Counted from the stretch's first letter, positions 45,059 to 57,303 are shown. The stretch is 64,000 nt of DNA from Endothia cerciana (GCA_026119935.1 JALRMH010000001.1:1426001-1490000); one strand, 5' to 3'. The notes: generated by a model not told the origin, from the sequence alone. Program-made: numbers and translations.

Positions 45059-46386
45059 CCCGGACGAGGCTAACCTTCCTACCAGAGAGTGAGAAGCACC
45101 GCATCTAGGGGAGATACGAGGGTCATCCTGTGCGATTGTCGTACAGCCCTCCGCCTTAGGCTTTGCCTTGATAGACAGGTTTGATCATACTTCATACGAG
45201 ACAAACGGAACTTTGTGTTGGTCATTCCGACAGGACGGAGTTATGAAGGGGGTACCAAAAACGTCCATCGCCAATCGCGGATAACAAGGAGCAAATTGAA
45301 GGTTATGGCGATTTTTAGGTCCTTTGGCGGGGGAAAACACCTTCTAATGAACACATTCACTTCATTCTCTCACTGCCCGTTCACCTGTCGCCCTCTCCAC
45401 GTTGACGCTTTTGCCTATATGCACCCATCTTCTACCTGCCTGCCTGCATCGCACTCCTGACATGACGTTACACTGTGCCCGTGATATCACAAGCATTTTC
45501 GCACCCTGTCCTGTCCATCAATCCGCCCACACCCATAACTGTTTGTCTCCCTCGCCCTCTTTCTACCGACGATTATTCGGCGGAGATTCCCTCCGGGACT
45601 TCAAGCTGAGGTCCTCCTCCGCGGCGTACGGGCTTATGCCCTGATCAAGACCAACTTTTGGTTATACCTTTGAGTTAGATATTGCATTCTTGAAAGTTCT
45701 GTTTCCTGGTATGATTCTCTAGGCTGACTCGCTCACTGATAGGTGATTAGCACGGTGGATGTCCCAAGCTACACGGGCTTTTCCAATAGCGACATGCCTG
45801 GTGGTGCTGGTTTCCACGGGTAAGAATCTGGGTATGTATTGCTACGAACTTTCCTTGTCCTGCCTTGAGAGGGAAACTCATTTTTGAGCGGACGTAATTG
45901 ATGTCCCGGAAACACTGTACAGCACACCATCCCCTAACATGTCCCTGTTCTCCGCTCCACGAAGCGATAAATAATCACACCTGTAACGATATAGTAAACC
46001 AGGTGCCAATTGTTATGTCCAGCATGGCAGCAGTGGAAGGCAATTGGTGAATGAATTTACATTTCCATGGCTTTGGAGGTTGAACTGTCAACATCCGACA
46101 GAATCAGTCTATTGCGAAGTTGCGACTTGACCTCACGGGCGAGAAGAAGAAGCGAATGACAATAATGTCATTTAATTTGGTATCAACTTATCGACGTATC
46201 AATCTAAGCCATCAGGAAATCACTTGGCGACCTATCCCAAAATGCGCCAGGTTATACAAAACTCCTCGGTTTCCTATACGTGATTGGACGATCAATCTAC
46301 TCCTTTACTCCAAGTTACTTTTGCATCCCGTGATGATGCTTCGCCCATGGTGTTCCATGTGTCATCTTTTTGATGAACAGCCTTGT
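45059..46386. other. 3' region of the KH gene, gene-poor
   Basis: A 1.3 kb stretch, less GC-rich than genes. It probably holds the KH gene's 3' UTR and that of the small minus-strand gene. No other gene is supported. Confidence 0.5.
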
Positions 46387-46696
46387 CTAGGAAGAAGGCC
46401 CATGGACCCAGCTGTGAAGGGCAGAGGTCAGCACCAAGTCGTACATAGGCCAGTCGACCCTGAGTAACGTGTGGTAATGCTTACTTATTCCACATTTTCC
46501 CGATGAAACCGGGCGCTGGCCTTTGTTCGTGTAGACTCTGGCGGCGTGCCTGGATGACGGGGTCGTTGGGCCGCTTGTTGTCATGGAGAGAGGCGAAGAG
46601 GGTCCCTGAGCCGCGACGGCCGCTCGAGGTCGGAGAAATGGGGGGGCCGGATGAGGCGGAGGAGACCGAGTCAGAGCGTGTGTTCTTGGGATCCAT
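46387..46696 (-). CDS. Small Ser-rich conserved-looking fungal protein
   Basis: Two exons, 46696-46485 and 46411-46387, encode 78 aa. The 73-bp intron has GTAAGC, a CTGAC branch site and CAG, and the phase fits. The protein starts MDPKNTRSDSVSSASSGPP. It contains a Ser/Arg/Gly segment with SPTSSGRRGSGTLFASLHD, then VIQARRQSLHEQRPAPGF and the end block IGKMWNNWVHGPSS. The GRRGS...RRQS...GxxxxMWNN pattern recalls a family of small, disordered, often conidiation- or stress-induced fungal proteins, but I cannot name it with certainty. An in-frame ATG at 46789 would add 31 residues; 46696 is preferred because the Ser-rich core starts there. Unspliced, the frame ends at 46481. Confidence 0.6.
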
Positions 46697-49600
46697 ATTG
46701 TATGATGGGTTGGTATCAGATAGGGTGTAAAAGCTGTGTGATATGGTAAACTCCTTGTGGGTGTCGATTTGGGAGTTCAAGAGTGACATGAGAAAAGGGC
46801 GTAAGGGATGAGGAAAGAGCAGGCGGGGTATTTAAGGAATCATGGGGCCATCGTGTACTGTACGTCCAAGCCGGACGCATCGAGGCCGATTTCCCCAAAG
46901 GTCCCTCCTCGAACCATCGGCAGCCCAGACAAAGCCTCCACAGCGTTGATCGGGCATGACCTCACCAATGATCGCAACTCCAGCTGAGCTGGCCCTAGCC
47001 CCGATGCGGGGAGATGACGATGGAAGGACGGGCAGGGATAAGACGCAGCCGCGCGGGCGTCATCCCTTGTGTCGTCCGGATAGTTCAAAGTTTGATGAGG
47101 AGAGGATACCTCTGCAGTTGCCCATGCCCTTTGCGGCGGTCGATGTATCGCGCTGAGGGAGGCGTGCAGTACCAGGAGGCATGCTCTCACTTTACCCCGC
47201 AGGGTCTGAGTCCGAGGTCGCGTGTCACTCGTCTGTGAGCCCACGATGGGGGATATATCCTACAATATGACTCGACGTGGCCTGATTGAACAGACCTGCT
47301 CTGCAATACCTACAGAAAATATCAGAACATGCCCCGCCCTCCCGCACCTATCCGACGCTCCCGCCGGCCATCTGGAGTCTCAGGGTAATCCGGCCATTTC
47401 TTTGTCGACGGAGAACAGAATGAGCGCTTGTCATATCCTCTCTCTCGTAGCGCCCGGTCCGCTGCTCACGAACACCATCCCTTCGTGCTCGTCCCAGACC
47501 GAGGTGCGTGGTCGGGCCAGGACACGACCTGGTCGGGCGAGGCCCCGACCTGTTCGAGCTAAAGAGCCTCCATGTCCCTGCCGTCGGGTGGCGACACTGC
47601 CCGTCTCATACCCAGCAGGCTGCTTGTTGAAGGAAGATGAACATTTTAACTAGCAGTGTTCCGACCAATAACCTTCCCTTGCCGAGTCTGGCTGAAAGAT
47701 GAAAACGAATCGGACATAGTGATCTTCGTCCCCAGCCGCGAGGATCGAGGCCGCGTTGGCCGTATCGATGACGTTGTCTGGAAGCTCAGGGTCCAAAACC
47801 CAAGGTTGGAGGGGGGTAGGGGGGGCCGCCGTTGCAGATTAGGACTGTCCGGGGCTAATGCAGCCTGGCTTTGGTGGGTCCGGGGACTGAGCCGCTTGAG
47901 GCCCACGATGCCCCTTGTGGGGGTGCAATGGATCTTTTGCCCATGCAGCAAGAGCAGAGGGACTCATCGCCTCATGGCCCTGACGAGTTGGTGAAACGGG
48001 ATGTTCGAGACCCTCCGGACAGCACAGTCACACTCGTCCACCCTCTGGTACTTACCGTCGACCGCTTGTCCCTCGGACATCTCCATCTGGGCCAGGCAAG
48101 TCTCGATACGTTTCCTTGCGAGCATCAGAGCTGCGTTTCGGCTTCTTCAACACCCTCCAAGCCGCCCACGCCGAATCACGTCTCAGGTCTCGAATGTGTT
48201 ATGAGAAAGCGTAAGACCAGAGGCGGGAACAAATTCGTAGGGAGTAATGGTTCGTAGTCAACGATAGAGTAATACCTCACATGTTGCGTAAAATGTGCAA
48301 GTTGTCTACTAGGTTGAAGTCATCAAAATCTTGGGTATCGCTGAGATAGCTGCATTAGTCTAAATGGTACTCGCTTCACTGTTTTCCAACTACACCTAGG
48401 GACACCGGAAACCGGTGCTGTTATCACTTGGAAAACACCAATTCGAAGGGATGAAGAGACGGGATTCCTCAGACAGCCCTTCTCCGGCTTACCGTTTAGG
48501 CCTTCCCTGCCGCATCACAAACAATCTTGCTTGGATACTTATTTGACAGAACACCCTACAGCCCTGGAATACGGCATAGCCAAGGATAATACAACCTCGG
48601 GCCTGCTGAACGAACAACTGCTTGCAGATCTTGGGTCAACCGCAACTTCAGTCCCGCCATTCCTTTCTCCCGCGCCTACATGAAAGGGCCTGCTCTAGTA
48701 TAGTACGCCGAGGACGGCCTGAAGATTCATAACTATTCGGGCACACGGACGATATATAAAATACTTCTGCGCACCCGTCCACTAGCTCAGCGTAGAATGG
48801 CTCTCAGGAACCGCCACTACGCATCTTGCAGCGGTCGAGGACCATCCTTCTCTCCCTCACCCCCCCCCCCCCCACCCCCTCTTTCGGAATATGCTGTCCC
48901 TTGAGTCTAGAGTTGGAAAATATTTCTCAAAGGAGGACCCAACGTCGGCGGGGCCCAGATCATCTACGATGTCCTCTCAAACATGTCCGTATCAGAGCCC
49001 AAATGGCGCATTGGTTTGATAGCAAGGCCGTCAGCGCCACACGGATAAGAGAGCCTGCAACTCGAGATCACGCTCCCTGCAGCAACACCACCTCTTGCGG
49101 CGCAGCTGGATCCTCCCTCACTGATACCATCATACCACAATGCACTCGCCTGTCGAATCTTGCGCCAGTCCCCGGGGCTTAGTTTTTTTTATACCTCTTT
49201 TACTCTCGAGACTTCGCATAGACCTGGAAAGTCTGGAGGTGGAGAACAAAGAGTAGACGAAGAGGCGGGATCACAGAGCCTTACCATCGCTTACACTCTG
49301 ACTATCTTCTAGAGACAATCATGGACATGCTGGGCCGTCGAAGTGGTGAGGACAACAACGAGGCAAGGGCCACCAGGACTGCTTCAGCTCTGGCGAGATG
49401 CAGAGAGGGGTTTGGGGGTTGGGGCTTGTCATGGATAAGGTACCAGTGTAGGCTTTCACAACTACCGTGGCGAATCGTCGATGTGGGAATTTGCATTGTG
49501 GCTCTTGTTCTCTAAGGGCCTCTGTGGCTCCCAATTCATGGATGCCATGGTGTCGACTTAGTTTTGACTAGCCACATATATACATCCTCCTTGCTCTTCT

Positions 49601-49905
49601 GTGTCCTGCAGAAGGTGTTGTACTTGGCTGATGGAGCTAAAAAAAAAAAAAACGTTGCGACAAGTCCGGAACCACCTCTCTCAGTCTGCATATTAAGCAT
49701 AAGAGAACAGTAGGAACTATTTTCCTACCTTTTGAAAAAACATGCCAACTAAGTTCTCAACCAGGATGCTTTAGCTATGTTAATATATTAGTTTCACCAT
49801 AGAGTGTCTATCCATGTATTATAGAAGGGAAATAACGATAGAATTAATTATATGATCCAATTGTGAAAGTGAGTAATAGAGCTCTGCTGATAGAAAAGCT
49901 TCGTA
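46697..49905. other. Gene-poor region
   Basis: A 3.2 kb stretch with no supported gene. Frames up to 143 codons (for example plus 47222-47653) lack domains and splice logic. A C14 run lies at 48860-48873, and several A/T-rich segments occur after 49600. Confidence 0.5.
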
Positions 49906-50058
49906 GACAGGAGGTATGCGACGACAGGAGACATTCATCGACAGGAGACATTCGTCGACAGGAGACATTCGACGACAGGAGATATTCGTCGACACGAGAT
50001 ATTCGTCGACACGAGATATTCATCAACAGATAATGTTGGTCAACAGATAATCTTCTGG
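49906..50058 (+). repeat. 17-bp minisatellite, nine units
   Basis: Nine consecutive 17-bp units begin at 49906. The consensus is GACAGGAGACATTCGTC. Central units are near-identical; the first and the last two have diverged (the last two start AACAGATAAT). The array ends about 160 bp before the C2H2 gene's first ATG. There are no spacers, so this is not a CRISPR array. Confidence 0.93.
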
Positions 50059-50218
50059 CGATACCCTCTCCACTCCCCTTCCCTCCTTTCCCCAAGTCCT
50101 TCCTGCCCCCCACCCCCCTCCCCAAGCTCCTCCTTCCCCCAGACAACCCATCTGCCTCCTGTAACCCGTTTTTCCCTCCTACCTGCCGTCTCTACCACCT
50201 CATACGATAGTATTACTG

Positions 50219-52736
50219 ATGAGGTTCCGATCGAGTTCTGTGACGCCGTCCGACGGTAAGGATTGGCAGGATAGTCACGATGCTCAGCCCCAGCAGGTGC
50301 TCAAGACCAGGCTCGCTACGCTGGCCGCCGCGTCTACTTCCACCAGTCACCAGATTCGGGACGCGTACGACGACGTGGTGCGGCCCTGGCTTCCAGCACG
50401 CCTGCCCTCCTGTGTGCCTTGTCCCGACCCTATGCCTGACCAGCAGCCCTTCAAAGTGCCCCCTCGGCAGTTAGGTGGTCCCCGGCAGCTCCTTCCCCCT
50501 ACTACCTCCCAGTTTGGCGGTGGCGCCCAGAGTACTCAGCTTACCCCTGCCCTCGGTATGGGTTTCCAAACTCGAGGCAACACCATGGGCAACACATTTC
50601 CTTATAACGTCACGATGGGCGCTGGTCCTCACCTGCCTCAGTCAACTCCTGCCGCCAACCGGTATCACGGCTTCGATTGCCAGGTACCTCCTCTCGTGGC
50701 TCCTTCTCGCCCCAACGTAAGTACGCATTCTCCTCCTTCCCTTCCTCGCGCCCCTCAGCAATCGTCTGCAACCCAACGAGCCTCTCCTTCTTCTGTCCAG
50801 ACCTCCGTCCTGATATACTGCCGTCTCATGTTCGCCATCCTGTTGTGCCTTCACTTCCATCACGTTCGCGTCCTGCGGTCACTCTTTTGTTGCTTCCTTG
50901 CTATTGCTTGCCCCCACGCTCTTTACGACATAACCTGCCCGGTTCCTGTACCAGCTCGCCCTGACTCCTTTTCCAGTTCGCCATGGACACCATCACCCTG
51001 CCTCTGCCGAGGGAGGCTGTTGCCGATGCTGGTACCGACAACACCAGCGCCATACCTCTGAAGTGCTGCCTTTGCCCCAAGAAGCCTACATTCTCAGATG
51101 TCTCCCACCTCCTGACCCACATCTCCTCCAAGAGCCATCTTGCCGCCCGGTTCAAGCTTGAGATTTCCGACAAGGACGAGGATAAGCAGACCATCCGGCT
51201 ATTCCAGCAGTGGGCCGACCGATACGGCATCACGCAGCTGTTGAAGAACCGCCAGGATGCCAAGGAGCAGAAGAAACAGGCTCAGCTCAAGAGGCAGAGG
51301 GCTGGTGGCACCGAGGCAAGTTCCATGTTGGAACCTGGCGCCCCTCCCAAAAACCGGGATCTGGCTGACAGAATGACAGAAGAAGTCCCGCCGCACTTCC
51401 GCTGCCCGAGAGCACGTGAAGGTCGAGGATGGTGATAACCTGCAGCTCGAATTTGCCCAGAACCCCCTGAACCAGCACGCCTGGCCCCTCCACACCCCTC
51501 GTGATAACGCGTTCAGCGACCCCTACCACACTCCCGCGAGCAAGCGAGTCCGAAGCGTCTACCCCATACCAGACTCCCCACAGCCCCTCGCCTACCTCAG
51601 CAACGACCCCGTTGCGGATGGTGATGATGACGGTTCTAGCACGCCCAAGCTGAAGGGTGCATTTTGGCCCGGCATGCGCATCTTTGATGCTGCTACGCCC
51701 GAGATGAAGCGGATGCGCAACCAGAAGAAGCACCACTCCGTCCTGAAGAACATGGTAATGACTTCGGAGTCTGTTGAGCAAACCGAGTACGTCTGGAACG
51801 ACGGTATGGTCAAGATTGAGCGCACTCGCAACGTGTACGACAGCCCATCTATAGATGGCAGTCCAGTGAGTGTTCTTCCCACGGGTCCATCCGCAGCTAG
51901 CTATAGCAAGTCAAAGAAAGGTACTGACTCTAGTCTCTCCCCCCCCTCCCCCCCCAAAAAAGTCTAGGGATGACGAGGAGCTCCCCCCAGCCAAGAAGCG
52001 TCGTGGCCGGGGTGCTGGGCCGGCGGCACCTAACGCTCCACGCCAGACTCGGTCTACCATCCGGGTCTCGAAGGCTGGCAAGCGGGGTGCCGGGAAGAAG
52101 ATCCCAAAGATTGAAGAGGAGAGCAATTCTGACGAGGAGACGAGCAACTCTCGAGGCAGCCGCAGCCTCGGTGCATTCGACGATGGTGCTGATGATTCTG
52201 TCTTGGGAGCCGACATCTTCGGAGGACGCCGCCAGGCCGTGCAGGGTGAGCACTCCGGTCGTCGTTCACCTGATGATTTGATGGGCATACTGACACCACG
52301 TGTGCTCGCAGAACTCAGTAGGAACCCCTTCGGTGGGCAGCCGGCGGCTCTCCCTTACCGGTCTGCCATGCAGGATCTTCCCTCGAACCGTCCTATGTCG
52401 TCTTTGTTTGGTCGTCAGGACAACCAGCCCTCATTCGGATTCTTCGATAAGGAGAACGATCGCAACGCCTTCTCCCTGCCACAGACCCCGACCCTGCCTG
52501 CCTTCCTGAACCAGCAGCGTCAAAACATGCAGCCCAGCGGGCTCAATCCCCTCTGTGTCCAGCGCCAGGACAACTTCCCTTACCTCTATAGCGGATTCGA
52601 CGTCTCTCGGCCACCAAACACGTCATTCCAGTCCATCAACGGCATGGAATACAGCGGCCTGAATCCAGGCATGAACAACGGCTCCCCATACCAGCCTGGC
52701 CACACCTCAGGCCAGAACGACGACTTTGGCGTCTGA
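50219..52736 (+). CDS. C2H2-type zinc-finger protein, fungal-specific, function unknown
   Basis: Model: exons 50219-50716, 50977-51315, 51380-51865, 51963-52245 and 52312-52736, 676 aa. The second intron uses a GC donor (AG|GCAAGT). The last intron (66 bp, divisible by 3) has a clear CTGAC branch site. The first exon is less certain: its GTAAGT donor and TTCCAG acceptor join in phase 0 to the Met-containing second exon. If it is leader, translation starts at 50983 and the protein has 508 aa. The zinc finger is CCLCPKKPTFSDVSHLLTHI followed by SSKSH; likely ligands are Cys196, Cys199, His214 and His220 in the long model. After it come a Lys/Gln-rich helix, a PKLKGAFWPGMRIFDAATPE block, a basic KKRRGRG stretch and an Asn/Pro/Gln-rich tail. 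It is probably nuclear. I know it only as a conserved fungal protein type without assigned function. Confidence 0.75.
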
Positions 52737-53757
52737 CCAGGAGTAGAAGACACGGTCGAGGACCCCATAATGTATCAGACATTGAAAAATGCCCCCTCAA
52801 CGTTCTGATGAGCGTTTCGAAAGGGTCAATTACCTGGAACAAGCCCGGCAGCTGCACCCTGGAGTAGTCCCCTGCCCCAGTGGAATACTTTAGAGCGGCT
52901 CAATCAGCTGGCATTCGGTTATGAATTGGTCTCGGGATCGCCCTTGCATTCTTAGTTTTCATTTCTTTATCTTCGCACTGCTTTCTTTCGGAAATCGAAT
53001 TTCATGCTTAGTGGTATCGGATACCGCAACGTGCGAGATCATTCCGTCACGGCTCCATTGGAGCATTCGGCCTCTGATGCACCAGCCCAGATCAACATTT
53101 CTTTGCATTCTCTGTTCACCTGGTGGCGGCCATCAGATCAATTACCATCATATGGGAAAAGGGTGGCATATTTCTTCTTGGACTTGGCTTTCTTAGCGGA
53201 GGTGGGATAGTGGGCGTACATAGCTATCAGATATCTACCCACACAAAATGGTGATTGTTTTACTCAAAGAGTGAGCACATCCGAAACTCGTGAAACGGGC
53301 TCAATCTAGTCCGTGGCCTCGCTAGCGTTAGGCTCCCGCCGTGTTGTTTCTGATCCTGCTTTCCATCAGCCGTTGGTGTCGATGCTTCTGTACAGCAATA
53401 GGACCAAAAAGGATGGCAATACCGGAAGGTGATTCGAATACCAACAAAGAGGTCAGGGGACAGAGACGGAAACGGTCCACAGAAAGAACTGGCCCAGCTT
53501 GTCTGGCAGCTGCATGGAGTATCAACCGAGAGCAAAACGTAGATGTTGTAGAATAGAGACACAAGGAGAATGATGGTGAAAGCAGGCACATGTAAAAAGA
53601 ACAGTAGTAGATGCTAACGTTGATGCAGTAAGCCATCGCGGGACTATCTCGACCCCTTTGACCACCTGCGTCTAGCACATACACTATCAGATGCCGTGAC
53701 AATCTAGGCCCGGCCCACGACAACCCTCACGATACCCACTACCCGGTGGGGAGGCAC
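52737..53757. other. Intergenic region between convergent C2H2 and MSH3 genes
   Basis: A 1.0 kb stretch of 3' sequence. No gene seen. Confidence 0.55.
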
Positions 53758-56700
53758 CTACAACTCCTCGACCCCCGAGATTAGCCCCTCGATTTTCTCC
53801 TCTGCCGCCTGCCCAGAAAGCACATCCCCCAACAGCGCCGCGACACCGCGGAGCCGGCGCGCCCTCACGTCGTCCTCCAGCTCGCGCGACTTCTTGGCCG
53901 CGACCTCGAGGACCTTGCGCGGGATGCGCGCGAGCCGGGCGACGTTGAGCCCGTAGGACCGGTGCGCGACACCCTCGGCGACCTCGTACAGGAAGGTGAT
54001 CTCCTCGTCGCCGGCGCCATTCTCTTCATCGCTCTCGGAATTGGTGCTGGCGGCAGTGGTGGCAGAAGGTTTGGTGGCCTTGAAGCGCATGTGGACGTTC
54101 TTGACCAGCCCGCCGCCGAGGCCGGAGGCGATCTTGGCGAGGTTCTGGTAATGCGTGATGAAGAGCGTCAGGCACTTTGTCTCGCGGACGACGTGCTCGA
54201 GCACCGCGTTCGCGATAGCGGCGCCGTCGTGTGTCGAGGTGCCACGGCCGAGCTCGTCGAGCACGACGAGGGAGCGGGGCGTCGCCGAGCGGAGGATGGA
54301 GGCTGTCTCGGAGACTTCGACCATGAAGGTGCTCTCGCCCGCGAAGAGGTTGTCGCTAGCGCCCATTCGGGTGTGGATCGCATCTGCGAGGGTGAGGGAC
54401 ATGCTGTTGGCCGGGACGAAGGAGCCGATTTGTGCAAGCAGAACGAGGAGGGCGACGGCGCGCACGAAAGAGGATTTTCCGCCCATGTTTGGGCCGGTGA
54501 TGAGGTGTGCCAGTGGCGAGGGAGAAGAGAGTGTGGTCGTGAAGGGGATATATCCATTGGGGAGGGTATGTTCGGCAATGGGGTGACGGCCGCCAGATAT
54601 CGAGATGGACGGAGGATCCGAAGAGGGTAGGAATGTTGGCTTCGAGTAGCCGGGGAGTGCTGCAACCTTGGACAAGGAGACGAGACAGTCAAGAATAGCC
54701 AGGGCGGACACGGCATCGCGGAGCGGCTGGTATGCTGCTGCGATGGAGGTCAGAAGTGAGCGGAAAGCCTCGTCGCAGGCGGCGGCGAGAGATTCCTTGT
54801 GCTGGTCCCGCTCGCTTATCAGCCTGATGACTTCGGGGGTGTGGAACCGCGATAGCTTTTTGGTGCCGCTAATCTTGATCCACGAGGCGGGTACTTTCTT
54901 TAGGTCGGTGTTGGAAACTTCGACTAGGTAGTCGATGCCCGCGACGGTGGCGTACGGGACAGAGTCCTTCTTGCCAAGCTTCTGAGCTGCCTCGTGGCGA
55001 TGGGCGTCGAGCTCTTGCTCGACGGCCGCAATACCAAGTTTGTGGTTGGAAATGTCGTTAGTTTCCTCCGCTTCGCGGAAGAACTCATACTTGTCGTCTC
55101 GGCGGGCGGCCTCCGGATTGATCTTCTCGAGGAACGTGACGACAATCTCGCCAATTTGTGGGATCGAGCAGATCGCATCGTTCAAAAGACTGGATTGAAA
55201 GCCCGTGTCTGCTGCAGTCTTGATGTTGGCGTACTCCATGGAGATTTTCTGCATGGACTGCAGGACGGAGAGCAGCTCTGGTCTGGAGCATTTACCGTAG
55301 TAAATGCGGATGAGACTCCTCTCTAAGTCTCCCTTGATGTGCGTCAGGAGACCCTCTAATTTGTCAACTCTCCATGTCGACCGGTTCTCAAACAGCTCCT
55401 CGACCGCCGTTACACGCTCCTCCAGAGCCTCCTGATCCAGAAGCGGACGGCCGATCCATTTCCGTAAAAGCCTTTGGCCAAAACGAGTGTGGGTCTTATC
55501 AATAGCCCATAGAAGGCTGCCCTTCTCCATATGGTCTGTCTGATTTCTGTAGACCTCCAAACTCTCCAATGTGGTCCCATTGATCAACATGTGTGACCGT
55601 GTTGAGAACGAAGTAAAGTATTTCGTTAGGTTGAAGATGTGCTCCAGGCCGTACTCGGTCAAGTGTGTGATCATCGCAGACAAACATATGGTCACTGGCT
55701 CCGGCAGCTTCAGTACCTTGTCCAGCAGAGTAGACGCGCGCGTATCAGCATTATCCTTCAGCTTGCCGGCGTAGAACTGTGTCACATGTGAATACGCCTC
55801 AGCGGCCATCGTCTTGCCTTTGGCTATTCTCTCCATCCGGGTTCGGTCTCCGAAGACATTGCTACTTGTGCCTGATAAGTGCTGAAGCAGCTTGTCGGTG
55901 GCTTTCGACAGATCTCCGACAATGAGAAACTCGCATGGCGATATATGAAGAAGCCTGGTCTCAATCTCTCGACGCATGAAGCTATCCTCGAAGTTATCAT
56001 AGATGATGTCCCCAGTCGCAGGTTGAACGGCAAGAATACCCACGTCCACCTTCTCGTCGGTGCCCCAGCCTTTGGCTTTGGATTCAGTGATGCAGAGCAG
56101 GTAGCCTCCTTGAGGTGCTCCTGTGCTCTCTTGGTCCAGCTCCCCTATCTCGTCAATGTACGTTCCTTTGGTATAGACATTGGTGAGCTTCCGGACAAAG
56201 GGGGCGTTCCGGTTGTCGCCGGCCTTCTTGAGGGCTGCTGTCTCGATTTGCCGTACAACGCCGACCTTGTGGCCAGCTGCCACCAATCTCTTGGCATGAA
56301 CAGAAAGGCGGTGCACGGGAATGCTCGCGGAGGCGAATCGATCTAGATGGGCTTCCGAAGGATCTGCACGACAACCGTTAGCGTTTACACGCAAGTCAAG
56401 AGGTGCGAATGGCTACCTACGCTCGTCGTACCGGAACTTCCCAGGTATACAAACAATCCTGAGCTCCTTTGCTGCGATCCGCGCATCCTCACCGAAGAAC
56501 CTGAACTTGTAGCCAACTTCGACGATGAGAACCGTGTCCATGTGCTTCCTCTTGATATCTAGGAACTGAACCTCCATGGGAGTCAGTTTGCCGGTCTTGG
56601 CACCTTTCTTCTTCGTGGTATTTGGCCGAGCAGCCTCTTCCTCTTCCATGTCGTCTGCATCGCCGTCCTCCTCCAAGGCTGCGGTCTCATCATTGGCCTG

Positions 56701-57198
56701 AAAGTTGCGACGCTTGATCATGGCCATGCTGTCCGGGTGCCCCAGCTTCTTGACAAACTTCCGGTGCAGCTCCGCCTTGTGCCGGACCACAGCCTCGTCT
56801 TGCGCATCGTCCTCAGCTGCACCCACCGTCTCGGCCGTTCTGGATTCATCGTATGCATACCGTTCTGTTCGAGAACCATTTGGAGCGGTGAGGACAGCTT
56901 CTGCCGGCTCGGGTGGCGACTCGTTGAAGAAAGTGCTCCTCTCTGGAGCATGGCCATCCTTGGATTTTGCTCGCTTCAGTGAGGGAGATAATCCATCATT
57001 GCCGTTGTCGGTGTCTTCCTCGAGGGGTCGCTTGAGAGCTGGACTGCTGCTATCGGTCTTGTTCCCACCGCCGTCGCTACCTTGCTCAACCGGCCGGTCC
57101 TTGTTGAGAGATCGAGACAGGCCATTGACGCTCTTTGGAGTGAAGAAGCTAGTCAGAGAGGCTTGACGCTTCTCAGGGTGCTTAGCTGGTCCAGCCAT
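53758..57198 (-). CDS. MSH3: DNA mismatch-repair protein MSH3
   Basis: Two exons, 57198-56421 and 56363-53758, encode 1127 aa. The 57-bp intron is GT-AG and rebuilds the conserved FRYDEHPSEAHLDRF. The N-terminus has a PIP box at 12-19 (QASLTSFF), then a disordered acidic/basic region. The mismatch-recognition domain contains KYRFFG-like KFRFFGEDARIAAKEL and ASIPVHRLSVHAKRLVAAGH. MutS connector, lever and clamp domains follow. The ATPase has Walker A GPNMGGKS (883-890), signature region GASDNLFAGESTFMVE and Walker B VLDELGRGTSTHDG (Asp962/Glu963). MSH3 pairs with MSH2 (MutS-beta) to bind insertion-deletion loops, and the PIP box recruits PCNA. The size fits the fungal family. Two perfect ACGCGT boxes lie 90-105 bp upstream. 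Confidence 0.96.
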
Positions 57199-57287
57199 GG
57201 CGTGCTGCTGTGTGGGTGTGGTGGGTCAATCATTCACGATGGCCGGCGCCTGCGTTTTGGTCAGTCCAGCTCGTGTCAAGTCATTTT

Positions 57288-57303
57288 ACGCGTACCGACG
57301 CGT
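57288..57303. promoter_or_regulatory. Two MluI cell-cycle boxes (ACGCGT) upstream of MSH3
   Basis: Perfect palindromic ACGCGT occurs at 57288-57293 and again at 57298-57303, 10 bp apart (about one helical turn) and 90-105 bp before the MSH3 ATG. This is the classic arrangement bound by the G1/S factor MBF. Confidence 0.65.

Noticed and set aside
47222..47994. Two overlapping plus-strand frames of 143 and 112 codons
   Set aside because: No conserved motif, both strands equally open, no convincing introns; likely chance.
48776..48850. tRNA-like A-box (TAGCTCAGCGTAGA)
   Set aside because: No matching D-stem, anticodon arm or proper GGTTCGA B-box at the right distance; it cannot fold as a cloverleaf.
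49906..50058. CRISPR-like regular repeats
   Set aside because: Units are 17 bp, directly tandem without spacers, and the genome is fungal; this is a minisatellite.
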